From Nitrosomonas oligotropha (lineage in GTDB: Bacteria; Pseudomonadota; Gammaproteobacteria; Burkholderiales; Nitrosomonadaceae): a stretch of DNA of 64,000 nt. Below, in pieces: positions 9,078 through 18,500 of this stretch. Position 1 is the first letter of the stretch, and every line of letters starts with the position of its first letter. The stretch lies in the NCBI RefSeq assembly GCF_900106555.1, contig NZ_FNOE01000011.1, forward strand, positions 1 through 64,000, given 5' to 3'. The notes under the pieces were generated by a model that saw only the letters and a program-made list of their open reading frames with translations, searched no databases and had not been told where the DNA came from. A program made the translations under genes and the position numbers.

Positions 9078-9977
9078 ATGATCGCCCAAGCACAAGCGCA
9101 ACTTCATACTATCCGTGATCTTTTACGTTTTGCCGTCAGTCAGTTTAACAAAGCTGGCCTGCATTTTGGCCACGGTTCCGCCACGGCTTACGACGAAGCG
9201 GCGTATCTTATTCTGAAAACCCTCTATTTGCCACTGGATCAGCTGGAACCGTTTCTGGATGCGCGCGTCACGGATAGCGAATGCAAACAGGTGCTGGAAA
9301 TCATCGAGCGCCGCGTTAAAGACCGCATTCCTGCGGCTTACCTGACGCACGAAGCGTGGCTTGGCGATTTCAGTTTTTATGTCGACGAACGCGTCATCAT
9401 CCCGCGCTCGTTCATCGCCGAATTGCTGCAAACCCAACTGGCGCCGTGGATCGCTGAGCCCGAGCACGTCACTGCGGCGCTCGATCTCTGTACCGGCTCC
9501 GGCTGTCTGGCCATCCTGATGGCGCATGCTTTTGAGAACGCGCACATCGACGCCGCCGACATCTCCCCGCGAGCGCTCGCCGTGGCGCAGAAGAATGTGC
9601 AGGATTACGGACTGGAGCACAGAATCGGCCTGGTCGAATCCGATCTGTTCTCAGCGTTGCAAGGGAAACGCTACGACTTGATCATCAGCAATCCGCCGTA
9701 CGTCAACGCTGAATCGATGCAATGCTTACCGCAGGAATACCGCCATGAACCGGAAAACGCGCTGGCCAGCGGCGAAGACGGCCTGGACGCAACCCGGCAA
9801 ATCCTGCAACAAGCCGTGCGGCATTTAACCGATGACGGCATTCTGATCGTTGAAATCGGCCATAACCGTGCCGAATTGGAACAAGCCTATCCGAATTTAC
9901 GGTTTACCTGGCTGGAAACCAGCGGCGGGGATGAATTTGTGTTTTTGTTGCAGCGAGAAGAGTTGCCAAATGAGTAA
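9078..9977 (+). CDS. prmB: Ribosomal protein L3 glutamine N5-methyltransferase
   Basis: A 299-residue class I SAM-dependent methyltransferase of the HemK/PrmB type. The SAM motif LDLCTGSGCLAI is near residue 135 and the substrate-glutamine motif NPPY (IISNPPYVNAE) near 200. The N-terminal helical domain with RDLLRFAVSQFNKA matches PrmB rather than PrmC, and PrmC normally sits beside prfA, which is absent here. It should methylate a glutamine of 50S protein L3 during ribosome assembly. It is transcribed divergently from tadA with about 110 bp between starts. Confidence 0.88.
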   Translation: MIAQAQAQLHTIRDLLRFAVSQFNKAGLHFGHGSATAYDEAAYLILKTLYLPLDQLEPFLDARVTDSECKQVLEIIERRVKDRIPAAYLTHEAWLGDFSFYVDERVIIPRSFIAELLQTQLAPWIAEPEHVTAALDLCTGSGCLAILMAHAFENAHIDAADISPRALAVAQKNVQDYGLEHRIGLVESDLFSALQGKRYDLIISNPPYVNAESMQCLPQEYRHEPENALASGEDGLDATRQILQQAVRHLTDDGILIVEIGHNRAELEQAYPNLRFTWLETSGGDEFVFLLQREELPNE

Positions 9978-10055
9978 CTAATGATCGATGCCACCTGTGG
10001 TGCGCCATATTGCTTCATTTTGGAATATAACTGAAATTATGTTGAAGGATAACTG

Positions 10056-10487
10056 ATGGAATGGTATCAATTTATATCTGCCGCTGGGCTTGGTGCTATT
10101 GGTATTAAACTAATCGATATACTTTGGTTGCAACGAGTTTTACAGCAGGCTGAAAAGAAAAAATGGATTCGAGAACAACGCCTGCGTGTTTATTCCAATG
10201 TGGCAAAAGAAGTTCTTTCTTTAGGTAAAGCATCAAATACTAGAGAAGATCCTTTCGCCGGTTATGCATTGGCAGCAGAAGCTATGTTATTGACAGATGA
10301 TTTAGAATTATCAAGACAAATAGAATTATTTTTTACAAAAGTTTCCAATTTGTATGCAGAAGGCTTGAAGCAACCTGACGATCCAACCTGCAAACCTGAA
10401 CATGAGTTGGAAGGTGCCTATAATTTAGTTAGAAAGGAATCCCGTGAACTAGTTGAAGCATTGAGGAAATCAATTAATAATACATAA
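10056..10487 (+). CDS. Small membrane-anchored protein of unknown function
   Basis: A 143-residue protein with one N-terminal hydrophobic segment (about 6-28, FISAAGLGAIGIKLIDILWL), followed by a basic stretch and a helical cytoplasmic-looking domain. I recognise no family. Translation from the ATG is supported by AAGGA seven bases upstream. AT-rich codon use (many AAA, TTA, GAA) contrasts with the GC-richer prmB just upstream, hinting at an acquired gene. It is convergent with the higBA toxin-antitoxin pair. Confidence 0.55.
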   Translation: MEWYQFISAAGLGAIGIKLIDILWLQRVLQQAEKKKWIREQRLRVYSNVAKEVLSLGKASNTREDPFAGYALAAEAMLLTDDLELSRQIELFFTKVSNLYAEGLKQPDDPTCKPEHELEGAYNLVRKESRELVEALRKSINNT

Positions 10488-10574
10488 GCATAAGATTGGA
10501 ATGAGATTGCAAACTTCAACAAACTTTTTGTTGTTGATTCGGCAAACTCGGGATAATAAACATCAATCCATTGA

Positions 10575-10871
10575 TTAAGCGCGTGCCAACAAATGCACCT
10601 CATCCAGCAATTCACCAAGGCTAGCTTCAGCGATCTTTAAATCATAAGTGGTTTGCAGGTTGAGCCAGTATTGTGGCGATTGATCCAGGGCGCGCCCGAT
10701 CAGTAAAGCCAGTTCTGCCGTGACCGGGCGGGTTCCTTTGACGATATGCGAGATGCGCATCGCTGAGACGCCAATGGCACGAGCAAATTCAGCCTGGGAA
10801 ATATTCAGTTCCGTTAAGGTTTCGCTCAGATATTCGCCCGGATGAATGGCGGGTAATCCTTGTTTGATCAT
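10575..10871 (-). CDS. higA: HigA-type antitoxin (XRE helix-turn-helix)
   Basis: About 98 residues. The helix-turn-helix (LNISQAEFARAIGVSAMRIS) and the HigA-typical start PAIHPGEYLSETL followed by LALLIGRALDQSPQYWLNLQ identify the VapI/HigA antitoxin family. It would neutralise the upstream HigB toxin and repress the pair's promoter. The second ATG (10871) is preferred because AAGGA is eight bases upstream; the first ATG (10877) is only three bases away. It follows higB directly, the usual order for higBA. Confidence 0.88.
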   Translation of the reverse strand: MIKQGLPAIHPGEYLSETLTELNISQAEFARAIGVSAMRISHIVKGTRPVTAELALLIGRALDQSPQYWLNLQTTYDLKIAEASLGELLDEVHLLARA

Positions 10872-10882
10872 GATCATTTTCC

Positions 10883-11164
10883 TTAATGGTAATCTACAAT
10901 TTCAACATCAAATGCATCGCCATTTTCAAAGCGGAAACATACGCGCCATTGATCGTTGATGCGAATACTCCATTGTCCGGTGCGATCGTGTGCCAATGTT
11001 TCAAGCCTATTAGACGGCGGCAAGCGTAAATCTTCGATTCGTGTCGCCGCATTCAGTTGCATTAAACGCATTGCTGCACGCTTAAAAATTTCCGGTGGAA
11101 TCCGGCGCGATTTTCCAGTGGAATAAAATTGCTCGGTTTCTGTGGAGGCAAAGCTTCGAATCAT
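10883..11164 (-). CDS. higB: HigB-type toxin (RelE/ParE superfamily)
   Basis: A 93-residue protein beginning MIRSFAS with the conserved features of HigB ribosome-dependent mRNA interferases: KSRRIP near residue 20, RRLE-like SNRLETLAHDRTG, and the C-terminal strands QWSIRINDQWRVCFRF. The basic and aromatic residues of the active surface appear intact, so the toxin is probably functional. The ATG at 11164 is chosen over an upstream in-frame start because family members begin at this point. It overlaps nothing and is followed 11 bases later by higA. Expected role: stress-triggered mRNA cleavage or stabilisation of this locus. Confidence 0.87.
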   Translation of the reverse strand: MIRSFASTETEQFYSTGKSRRIPPEIFKRAAMRLMQLNAATRIEDLRLPPSNRLETLAHDRTGQWSIRINDQWRVCFRFENGDAFDVEIVDYH

Positions 11165-11215
11165 ACGCAAAACAATAAACAGATAGTTTATGTCTGTCAA
11201 GCGTGTAGATCGAAG

Positions 11216-12046
11216 CTACCCAATCAAACTCAACAACCGCCGCGTTTCTTTCTCGTCCAATTCCAGCCATTGCCCGCGTTTGATCCGTGGCGGCAGGTTG
11301 ACTGGGCCGAAGCGGACGCGCATCAGGCGGCTGACCGTTAATCCAATGGCTTCAAACATGCGCCGTACTTCGCGGTTCTTGCCTTCTTTCAGGATGACGC
11401 GGTACCAATGATTCGACCCTTCGCCGCCTTGGTCGGCTAGGTAGGTGAATGCCGCTTCGCCATCGTCCAATGTCACGCCGGTGGTGAGTTGTTGCATTTG
11501 TTCTTCGGTCAATTCGCCGAGTATGCGCACGGCGTATTCGCGTTCCATCTCGAAACGCGGGTGCATGAGCCGGTTGGCCAATGTGCCATCGTTGGTGAAA
11601 ATTAGCAGTCCGCTGGTGTTGAAATCCAACCGGCCGATGGCAGTCCATTTGGACGAGCGCAGATGCGGCAGCTTGTCGAAAACCGAAGGGCGGCCTTCCG
11701 GGTCGTGACGGCTGACGATTTCGCCTTCGGGTTTGTGATACAGCAGCACTTTGGGCAAATCCGCTTCGGCATGAACGCGAATCACGCGCCGGCCGATACG
11801 GATCACGTCACCCGGCCCGGCGCGGTCGCCGAGTGTGGCGGTTTTGTCGTTCACGCTGACTGCGCCGGTCGCAATCAGCTCTTCCATTTCCCGCCGTGAA
11901 CCCAATCCCTTTTGCGCCAGCAGCTTTTGCAGCTTGAAGGTGGCCGATGGCGGTTCGTCACGAGCTGTGACCGGCTTCTGGCGCGGCGCGTGTTCAGCGG
12001 GCGGTCTTTTTTTCGTTGCCGGTCTGAGCGGTCTCTTAACTTTCAT
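11216..12046 (-). CDS. rluB: 23S rRNA pseudouridine(2605) synthase
   Basis: A 276-residue RsuA/RluB-family enzyme. The N-terminus is a basic, low-complexity tail (KVKRPLRPATKKRPPAE). An S4 RNA-binding domain follows (LQKLLAQKGLGSRREMEELI), then the catalytic domain with the essential Asp in GRLDFNTSGLLIF. Length and the S4 domain fit RluB, which modifies U2605 of 23S rRNA. The ATG at 12046 is preferred; the in-frame start at 12100 would add an unrelated hydrophobic stretch. It lies upstream of higBA on the same strand but about 50 bases away, so co-transcription is possible. Confidence 0.85.
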   Translation of the reverse strand: MKVKRPLRPATKKRPPAEHAPRQKPVTARDEPPSATFKLQKLLAQKGLGSRREMEELIATGAVSVNDKTATLGDRAGPGDVIRIGRRVIRVHAEADLPKVLLYHKPEGEIVSRHDPEGRPSVFDKLPHLRSSKWTAIGRLDFNTSGLLIFTNDGTLANRLMHPRFEMEREYAVRILGELTEEQMQQLTTGVTLDDGEAAFTYLADQGGEGSNHWYRVILKEGKNREVRRMFEAIGLTVSRLMRVRFGPVNLPPRIKRGQWLELDEKETRRLLSLIG

Positions 12047-12297
12047 GGATAGTTGGCCTGCGATGTGTGCTGACAGTGAAATGAGTAATAATGCGCGCAA
12101 GGGCGGATTTTAAACTATTCCGGCGGCAATCATGCTTGTTCTTTGAATTCATGGGGAAGCATCGCCACATCCGGCGATAATTTGCCTATCAAAGGCTGTG
12201 AGATTGTTTGCCGCAAGTGTATGGCACCCCTGCGGCTTTCTATCGATATCCTGCTGTTCTCTATGCCCGCTGCTTTGCAGTGCGATAACAGATACTC

Positions 12298-12621
12298 TTA
12301 AAAGGGAAATTTTATTCCCGGCGGTAATCCCATTCCACTGGTCAGCGCTGCCATTTTTTCCTGCGTTGTGGTTTCGACTTTGCGAACGGCGTCGTTGAAA
12401 GCCGCGGCGACCAGATCTTCCAGCATTTCTTTGTCGTCACCGATCAAGCTACTGTCAATGTGGACGCGTTTGACATCATGACGACAGGTCATCGTGACTT
12501 TTACCATGCCAGCGCCGGATTGGCCTTCGACTTCAATGCTGGCGAGATTTTCCTGCATTTGGCGCATGTTTTCCTGCATCATTTGCGCTTGCTTCATCAT
12601 GTTTCCGATATTGCCTCTCAT
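12298..12621 (-). CDS. ybaB: YbaB/EbfC nucleoid-associated protein
   Basis: A 107-residue small DNA-binding protein. The methionine/glutamine-rich N-terminal helix ([18 protein letters not shown]) and the family core [17 protein letters not shown] are typical. It is preceded by GGAGACAAAAGAA and lies 14 bases after the dnaX stop, the same order as dnaX-ybaB in many proteobacteria. The usual third partner, recR, is not adjacent here. It probably forms dimers on DNA and shapes the nucleoid; the exact role in this organism is unknown. Confidence 0.92.
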   Translation of the reverse strand: MRGNIGNMMKQAQMMQENMRQMQENLASIEVEGQSGAGMVKVTMTCRHDVKRVHIDSSLIGDDKEMLEDLVAAAFNDAVRKVETTTQEKMAALTSGMGLPPGIKFPF

Positions 12622-12635
12622 TTCTTTTGTCTCCT

Positions 12636-14228
12636 TTATTTTTCAATGGGTTTAATGGAAGGAACGATCAGTTTTGCGTCAAACTGCTCAATCAATTCTT
12701 GTACGATCGGATCCCTTTCAATGGCTGCAATGGCATTGGTCTGCTTCTCTTCTTCTTCGCGTTGTTGCAGTGCCACCGGTGTTAATCCGGTGATGCTGCC
12801 GACGGAAAAATTCAAGGTAATGGGCTTGCCAAAATAGCTATTCAGCGCTGCTTGGATTTTATCCTGATATTTTTTTTCCAGCAGGTGCTTATGCACATCC
12901 GGTACGCATAATTCTATTTTCTCCCCGGTGATGATTTTGGCTTCGCTGTGATGCGCCAGCATTTTTGCCATGCCGGTCAGCTTCAATTGCTGGCTTAGCT
13001 GCGGCCAATCCAGCAGGGGAGCGGTGGTGTTTTCTGGCGGGATAGTTTGTTCAGGCGCCGCTTGCGGTTTTTTCTCCGCTATTACGGACGGCTTGCTGCT
13101 CACAGGTGCGGCCTGCGGGCTCTGGCGATTTGTTGCCAGATCATCCGGCATGAACGTTAGCATGCGTAACAGTGTCATGGTAAAACCGGCATATTCATCG
13201 GGAGCCAGACTCAGATCGCGGCGCCCGTGCAATGCGATCTGATAGAACAATTGCACATCATCGGGCGCTAAGGATTTTGCCAATGCAACGATACGCGCGT
13301 ATTCCGGAGTATCTTCGCTGATCGCCTGCGGCACGGTTTGCGCCAGTGCGATGCGATGCAATAACGCGGCCAGATCCTGCAAAGCGGAATCGAAGGGAAG
13401 GCACTGCGCTTCCATTTCATCGGCCAGCGACAAGAGCTTCACGCCATCTCGCCGCGCTAAAGCTTCGAGCAGATCGAACAAGTAGCCTTGATCGATGATG
13501 CCGAGCATATCCCGCACACCGGCTTCCTCGATTTTGCCCTCGCCGAATGCGATGGCCTGATCCAACAGGCTGAGCGCATCGCGCATGCTGCCTTGCGCGG
13601 CGCGCGCGACCAGCTGCAACGAAGGGGTGTCGCAGGGAATGTTTTCCTGCGCCAAGATATGCTTGAGGTGCCCGGCAATTTGCGTTTGCGGAATTTGTTT
13701 CAGATTGAACTGCAAACAACGAGACAAGACCGTGATGGGGATTTTCTGCGGATCGGTGGTCGCCAGCACGAATTTGACATGCGCCGGAGGTTCTTCCAAT
13801 GTTTTTAACATGGCATTGAACGCCGATTTGGACAGCATGTGTACTTCGTCGATGATGTAAATCTTATAACGCGCGCCGGTGGGCGCATACAGCGCATTTT
13901 CCAGCAGTTCGCGCATGTTATCGACTTGCGTGTTGGACGCCGCATCCAATTCGATCAAATCGATAAAGCTTCCCGCGTCGATTTGCAAACATGCCGCGCA
14001 GGTGCCGCAAGGTGTGGCGGTCACGCCGGTTTCACAGTTGAGCGACTTGGCTAGAATACGGGCGATGGTAGTTTTGCCGACACCGCGCGTGCCGGTCAGT
14101 AAATACGCATGGTGTAAACGGTTTTGCTCAAGCGCATTGGTCAATGCTCTGACCACATGCTCTTGTCCAGTCAATTCGGAAAAATTTCTCGGGCGCCACT
14201 TACGCGCAAGGACTTGTGTTTGGGACAC
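12636..14228 (-). CDS. dnaX: DNA polymerase III subunit gamma/tau
   Basis: A 530-residue clamp-loader ATPase. Walker A is GTRGVGKTT (46-54), zinc cysteines are C65, C74, C77 and C80, and Walker B is YIIDEVHML (about 124-132), followed by the sensor and helical domains. The C-terminal third is a proline/lysine-rich linker and the tau-type tail. It would load the sliding clamp and link the replisome's polymerases. The start is GTG (14228) with a poor ribosome site, 76 bases downstream of the SRP RNA on the same strand. No obvious A-rich slippery site for making gamma by frameshifting was noticed. Confidence 0.94.
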   Translation of the reverse strand: MSQTQVLARKWRPRNFSELTGQEHVVRALTNALEQNRLHHAYLLTGTRGVGKTTIARILAKSLNCETGVTATPCGTCAACLQIDAGSFIDLIELDAASNTQVDNMRELLENALYAPTGARYKIYIIDEVHMLSKSAFNAMLKTLEEPPAHVKFVLATTDPQKIPITVLSRCLQFNLKQIPQTQIAGHLKHILAQENIPCDTPSLQLVARAAQGSMRDALSLLDQAIAFGEGKIEEAGVRDMLGIIDQGYLFDLLEALARRDGVKLLSLADEMEAQCLPFDSALQDLAALLHRIALAQTVPQAISEDTPEYARIVALAKSLAPDDVQLFYQIALHGRRDLSLAPDEYAGFTMTLLRMLTFMPDDLATNRQSPQAAPVSSKPSVIAEKKPQAAPEQTIPPENTTAPLLDWPQLSQQLKLTGMAKMLAHHSEAKIITGEKIELCVPDVHKHLLEKKYQDKIQAALNSYFGKPITLNFSVGSITGLTPVALQQREEEEKQTNAIAAIERDPIVQELIEQFDAKLIVPSIKPIEK

Positions 14229-14303
14229 GTTTTTGATTGGAAAAGCGAATTAGATCCTGTTAAACCAGTAAAAATCCGGAAAGGCAGATCCCAGTTCGTG
14301 TTG

Positions 14304-14403
14304 GGTGGCGAGCCCGACCCCCGGCACTCGCAATAAATAGCTGTGGCTGCTTCCTTCCGGACCTGACCAGATTGACTACCTTGCAATGCGGGGAGGCCCG
14401 CCA
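14304..14403 (-). ncRNA. ffs: Signal recognition particle RNA (4.5S, small SRP RNA)
   Basis: The minus strand contains the invariant SRP core GGTCAGGTCCGGAAGGAAGC with its tetraloop region and CAGCC. It is flanked by long complementary arms: GGCGGGCC at the 5' side and GGGCTCGCC at the 3' side. Together they form the single long hairpin of the bacterial 4.5S RNA. The RNA binds Ffh and targets membrane proteins cotranslationally. Exact ends are approximate; the 5' end may be processed from a slightly longer transcript. It lies upstream of dnaX on the same strand. Confidence 0.93.
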
Positions 14404-14422
14404 TAAAACTCAATGTGGCGGA

Positions 14423-14452
14423 AGTATACCAGTTGATGATGGATTACTCCAA
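14423..14452 (-). promoter_or_regulatory. Predicted sigma-70 promoter of ffs
   Basis: On the minus strand TTGGAG (14447-14452) and TATACT (14423-14428) are separated by 18 bases. This places initiation near 14416, about 13 bases before the SRP hairpin. Position and match are good for a strong constitutive RNA promoter; not experimentally shown. Confidence 0.6.
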
Positions 14453-14552
14453 TTTCAATCACAGCCGAAGTGAGCATTTGCCGTTAAAAGGAAATAAATT
14501 CAAACTCAAATTTGATCTGGCCGTTATGTTATTTTTCCCCGGAAATAGCAAA

Positions 14553-15680
14553 ATGTTCCATCATCGCGATCTACTCGACGACTTGAATAAACCGTTACCG
14601 CTGAAGGACAAAATGATCAGCGCGCATCGCTCTGTTCAGAATAAATTTCCGTTTATTTCACGGATTGCAATCGCGCTGTACGATTCCGATACGCGAGTGC
14701 TGAAAACGTATCTGAATAGCAGCGACGGAGAAAACCCCTTGCTACACTATCAAACGTCATTGGATAACGCGCCGTCGTTAAAGGAAATCCTTGCTCAAGG
14801 TCTGCCGCGGGTGGTCAATAACCTGGTGACTTTTGAGAACGGCACGCACGAGCATACGCAGCGTATTGGCCGCTCCGGCTATGCCGCAAGCTATACCATG
14901 CCGATTTTTCATGGTGGCGAGTTTGTCGGATTTTTGTTTTTTAATTCGCATGAGGCGGAAGTATTCACCGAGAATGTATTGAGCATTCTCGATATCTACG
15001 GACATCTGATTGCGCTGATGATCGTCAATGAACTGGCCACGTTGAAGGTCATGAACGCCGCGCTGAAAACGACCAGCGGCATTACGCATTTCCGCGATCC
15101 CGAAACGGGCAGCCATTTGGATCGCATGTCGCGTTACAGCCGGATCATCGCCGAAGCGCTCGCCAGTCAATACGATCTGGACGATGCGTATATCGAACAA
15201 GTTTTCATGTTTTCACCGCTGCACGATATCGGCAAGATCGCCATACCTGACAGTATCCTGCTGAAACCAGGGCCGTTGAATGCGGAAGAACGGGTGATCA
15301 TGAATACGCATTCACAAAAGGGCAGGGAAATGATCGACGATATCGTGATGAACTTTGGCTTCGGCAATATCAATCATATTGACGTGCTGCGCAATATCGC
15401 TGAATTTCACCATGAAGCGGTGAATGGCAGCGGCTATCCTGCCGGTAAACGCAATGATGAGATTCCGCTGGAAGCGCGTATTGTCGCAGTCGCCGACGTG
15501 TTCGACGCGTTGACTTCGCACCGCCCGTATAAGGAAGCCTGGAGCAACGAGAAAGCATTCGCCATGTTGCAACAGCTTGCCGGTGAAAAATTGGATATCG
15601 ATTGCGTGAATGCGTTGATTGAAAACCGGCAGAGAGTGGAATCGATTCAACAACAATTTAAGGAAGATATCTACGGTTAG
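14553..15680 (+). CDS. GAF-like plus HD-GYP domain protein (c-di-GMP phosphodiesterase)
   Basis: From the ATG at 14553 this is about 375 residues. An N-terminal GAF-like sensor (ISRIAIALYDSD ... GGEFVGFLFFNS) precedes an HD-GYP domain. The domain shows the metal motif HDIGKIAIPD, the linked HHE (FHHEAVNGSGYP) and the GYP signature. HD-GYP enzymes degrade cyclic di-GMP to pGpG or GMP, controlling biofilm and motility. The frame is open upstream to 14415, but that part would overlap the SRP promoter and adds nothing family-like, so I prefer the internal start although its ribosome site is weak. Upstream sequence is shared with the divergent ffs promoter. Confidence 0.82.
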   Translation: MFHHRDLLDDLNKPLPLKDKMISAHRSVQNKFPFISRIAIALYDSDTRVLKTYLNSSDGENPLLHYQTSLDNAPSLKEILAQGLPRVVNNLVTFENGTHEHTQRIGRSGYAASYTMPIFHGGEFVGFLFFNSHEAEVFTENVLSILDIYGHLIALMIVNELATLKVMNAALKTTSGITHFRDPETGSHLDRMSRYSRIIAEALASQYDLDDAYIEQVFMFSPLHDIGKIAIPDSILLKPGPLNAEERVIMNTHSQKGREMIDDIVMNFGFGNINHIDVLRNIAEFHHEAVNGSGYPAGKRNDEIPLEARIVAVADVFDALTSHRPYKEAWSNEKAFAMLQQLAGEKLDIDCVNALIENRQRVESIQQQFKEDIYG

Positions 15681-15795
15681 CGGCACTTGACCGTAGCACC
15701 GGAACCAACCGGATTTTTCCCGCAAAATCCAACCAATACGTATCGTTTAAATCCGCTAAAATCAGCAGTTTTATGAGAAGCTCATCAGTAGAGCG

Positions 15796-17229
15796 ATGAC
15801 TGCCGGTAATTTTTCTCCTATTCTGATCAAACCCAGTGACGCCAGCGCATGGATGAGTTGTATCCGGCGTGTCTGGCTGGATAAACATCAACCCGTTGCA
15901 GCGGAGCTCGATGGATTTAATCGGCTGCTCAGCGATCTTGGTCTGGAACATGAGGCCGCTATGCTGGCCAAGCTGGGAGATCAGTATGCTGTCAGCAAAG
16001 CGGTTTCCCTTGAGCATACGCAAGACTTGATGCAACAAGGTGTGCCGGTGATCTATCAGGGCCGTTTGCTGGATGAGCAGCAGGGGCTGGTGGGTTATCC
16101 CGATTTCCTGATCTGGCATGAAAGCGGGCACTATCAGCCCGCGGATGCGAAGCTTTCCTTGAGTGAAAATAAAAAATCGATTCAGATTCAGCTGGGAATC
16201 TATCGCCGTTTACTGGCCAACGATTTACCGGCGATGGTTTTTTTGGGCAATGGCCGTGTTGCGCAATTGGGCGATGAAATCGAGCCATTGGTCGATGAAT
16301 TTATTACCAGCATGAGAGCACTACTGGATTTGCCGCAACCGCCCGCAGTCCGCTATAGCCATAGTAAATGCCGTATTTGTCCGCACGAAGCGGTTTGTCG
16401 CCCGGAATTTGAAGCCAGAGAGGATATTTCGCTGTTGTACGGCGTGCACGGCAAAGCTGCGGATCATTTGGCGCAAGCTGGAATTGCAACAATCTCGCAG
16501 CTTGCCAGGGAGTCGGCCGAATCCCTGCCGGATGTGCCGCATCTCAAGGGCAGTAAACGCAAGCACCGCGCTATTTTGCAGGCCCGCTCGATGTTGAACG
16601 GTGAGGTATTTCAACTGGATAAAGCCGTTTTACCGCAAGGTACTTGGGTGCATTTCGATATCGAAGACAATCCATTAACTCCGAATCGCGAGCGTCATGT
16701 TTATCTGTGGGGATTCCTGGTGCCACCGTATGACCGGGAAAGCTTTGAATACGTCTGGACCAATGATGAGGCCAGCGATTATTCAGGCTGGCTGAGTTTC
16801 TTACAGAAAATGGATGAATATCGTGCGCAGTATCCGGCTCTAGTGCTGGCGCATTATTCCAACCACGAAAGGGCGACGATCGGTAAGTACGCCGAGCGTT
16901 ACGGTATGGGAAATCATGCCACGGTGAAATGGTTGCTGGGCGCGGACAGCCCGCTGTTCGACATGCAAAATCCGGTGCTGGATTGTCTGGTGTTGCCACT
17001 GCAAGGCTATGGATTGAAGGATATCTGCAAGCATCCGGGGTTGGTGAATTTCCAATGGGAAAATGAAGAATCCGGATCGCAGTGGTCGGTGGTGCAATTC
17101 AACCGTTTTCGTGCGGAAACAAGCTTAACGGAAAAACAAAAACTGCAAGCCGCAATACTGGGTTATAACCGTGACGACGTGATCGCCACGCGCAGGCTGG
17201 AAGTCTGGCTCCGGGAGTTATTTTCCTGA
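15796..17229 (+). CDS. RecB-like nuclease, TM0106 family
   Basis: A 477-residue protein resembling the TM0106-type RecB-like nucleases. These combine a Cas4/RecB-like nuclease with a C-terminal RNase H-like 3'-5' exonuclease region. A cysteine at residue 22 and a cluster C-x2-C-x5-C near 193-202 (CRICPHEAVC) suggest an iron-sulfur cluster like that of Cas4/AddB enzymes. The nuclease core is seen in GYPDFLIWHESGHY and PADAKLS. The second half contains WVHFDIEDNP, the start of the exonuclease-like fold. No CRISPR or recombination genes lie nearby. It is monocistronic; DNA repair or foreign-DNA processing is a guess from the family. Confidence 0.72.
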   Translation: MTAGNFSPILIKPSDASAWMSCIRRVWLDKHQPVAAELDGFNRLLSDLGLEHEAAMLAKLGDQYAVSKAVSLEHTQDLMQQGVPVIYQGRLLDEQQGLVGYPDFLIWHESGHYQPADAKLSLSENKKSIQIQLGIYRRLLANDLPAMVFLGNGRVAQLGDEIEPLVDEFITSMRALLDLPQPPAVRYSHSKCRICPHEAVCRPEFEAREDISLLYGVHGKAADHLAQAGIATISQLARESAESLPDVPHLKGSKRKHRAILQARSMLNGEVFQLDKAVLPQGTWVHFDIEDNPLTPNRERHVYLWGFLVPPYDRESFEYVWTNDEASDYSGWLSFLQKMDEYRAQYPALVLAHYSNHERATIGKYAERYGMGNHATVKWLLGADSPLFDMQNPVLDCLVLPLQGYGLKDICKHPGLVNFQWENEESGSQWSVVQFNRFRAETSLTEKQKLQAAILGYNRDDVIATRRLEVWLRELFS

Positions 17230-17363
17230 AATACCGTTCAGTCATTTCTTCGGTTCTGATGAAATCCCTCGCTTAGGTTAAAATACGCTTTTTTCCGATC
17301 CGCGTTGTGTATTGCAAGGCGAATCTTTGCTGTTAGACCAGAAAGTCTATAAAAGGAATTGAT

Positions 17364-18425
17364 ATGAAATACCAGACCGATGATTTACGTATTGTCGGCG
17401 TGCATGAGTTGACTCCGCCGGTTGAACTGCATCGTGAATATCCGATGACGGAGAATGCGACGCAAACCGTTTATGCCGCGCGGCAAGCCACTCATCGCAT
17501 TCTGCACGGCGAGGATGACCGCTTACTGGTTGTGGTCGGCCCTTGCTCCATTCACGATGTCGACGCCGCGCTGGAGTATGCCGCGCGTTTGAAGCATTTG
17601 CGCGAAACGCTGAAGCAGCAGTTGCATATCGTGATGCGCGTGTATTTCGAAAAACCGCGCACGACCATCGGTTGGAAAGGGCTAATCAACGATCCCGATC
17701 TGGATAACAGTTTTCATATCAACAAAGGTCTGCGGACGGCGCGCCGGTTACTGCTGGATTTGAATACCATCGGCATGCCGTCGGCTACCGAATACCTGGA
17801 CCTGATTAGTCCGCAGTATTTGTCGGATTTGATCAGCTGGGCGGCCATTGGCGCACGCACGACCGAAAGCCAGGGGCATCGTGAGCTCGCTTCCGGCGTA
17901 TCCTGTCCGATCGGTTTCAAAAACGGCACGTATGGCAATTTGAATATCGCGATTGACGCGATTGCGGCCGCTTCCCGTCCGCATCATTTTTTATCGGTCA
18001 CCAAAGAAGGGCATACCGCGATTTTTGCCACTAAAGGCAATGAAGACTGCCACATCATCTTGCGCGGCGGGCGTAAACCGAATTACGATGCGGCGAGCGT
18101 CATTGCGGCGGTGGAAGAATTGAAAAAAGCCAAACTGCCGCCGCATTTGATGATCGATTTCAGCCACGCCAATAGCCACAAGGATTACCGCCGTCAAAAT
18201 GATGTGGCGGCCGATGTGGCGGAACAGATTGCGGGCGGTAGCCATGCCATTTGCGGCGTGATGATCGAAAGCCATCTGGTGGAAGGTAACCAGAAAGCTG
18301 ACGGTAAAAAACGCGAGGAATTGGTTTACGGGCAGAGCATTACGGATGGCTGCATCAATTTTGAAGCGACCGAGCACGTGCTGCAACAGCTGGCAAACGC
18401 GGTTGAAAAGCGCAGAAAGAAATAG
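17364..18425 (+). CDS. aroG: 3-deoxy-7-phosphoheptulonate synthase (DAHP synthase)
   Basis: A 353-residue type I DAHP synthase, the first committed enzyme of the shikimate pathway, condensing erythrose-4-phosphate and phosphoenolpyruvate. Hallmarks are VVGPCSIHD, MRVYFEKPRTTIGWKG, GARTTESQ-H-R, and the C-terminal DFSHANS and GVMIESHL metal-site motifs. Length matches the AroF/G/H group, which is usually feedback-inhibited by an aromatic amino acid; I cannot tell which one from the sequence alone. AGGAATT precedes the ATG. It lies upstream of the tdh-kbl pair but is probably a separate unit. Confidence 0.93.
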   Translation: MKYQTDDLRIVGVHELTPPVELHREYPMTENATQTVYAARQATHRILHGEDDRLLVVVGPCSIHDVDAALEYAARLKHLRETLKQQLHIVMRVYFEKPRTTIGWKGLINDPDLDNSFHINKGLRTARRLLLDLNTIGMPSATEYLDLISPQYLSDLISWAAIGARTTESQGHRELASGVSCPIGFKNGTYGNLNIAIDAIAAASRPHHFLSVTKEGHTAIFATKGNEDCHIILRGGRKPNYDAASVIAAVEELKKAKLPPHLMIDFSHANSHKDYRRQNDVAADVAEQIAGGSHAICGVMIESHLVEGNQKADGKKREELVYGQSITDGCINFEATEHVLQQLANAVEKRRKK

Positions 18426-18500
18426 CGAAGCTTTCTGATTTCCCTCTGCAAGGAGCTGTAAAGCGGAGGGTCGGCAGAATATCGAAGCGTGGAGGTGAGA

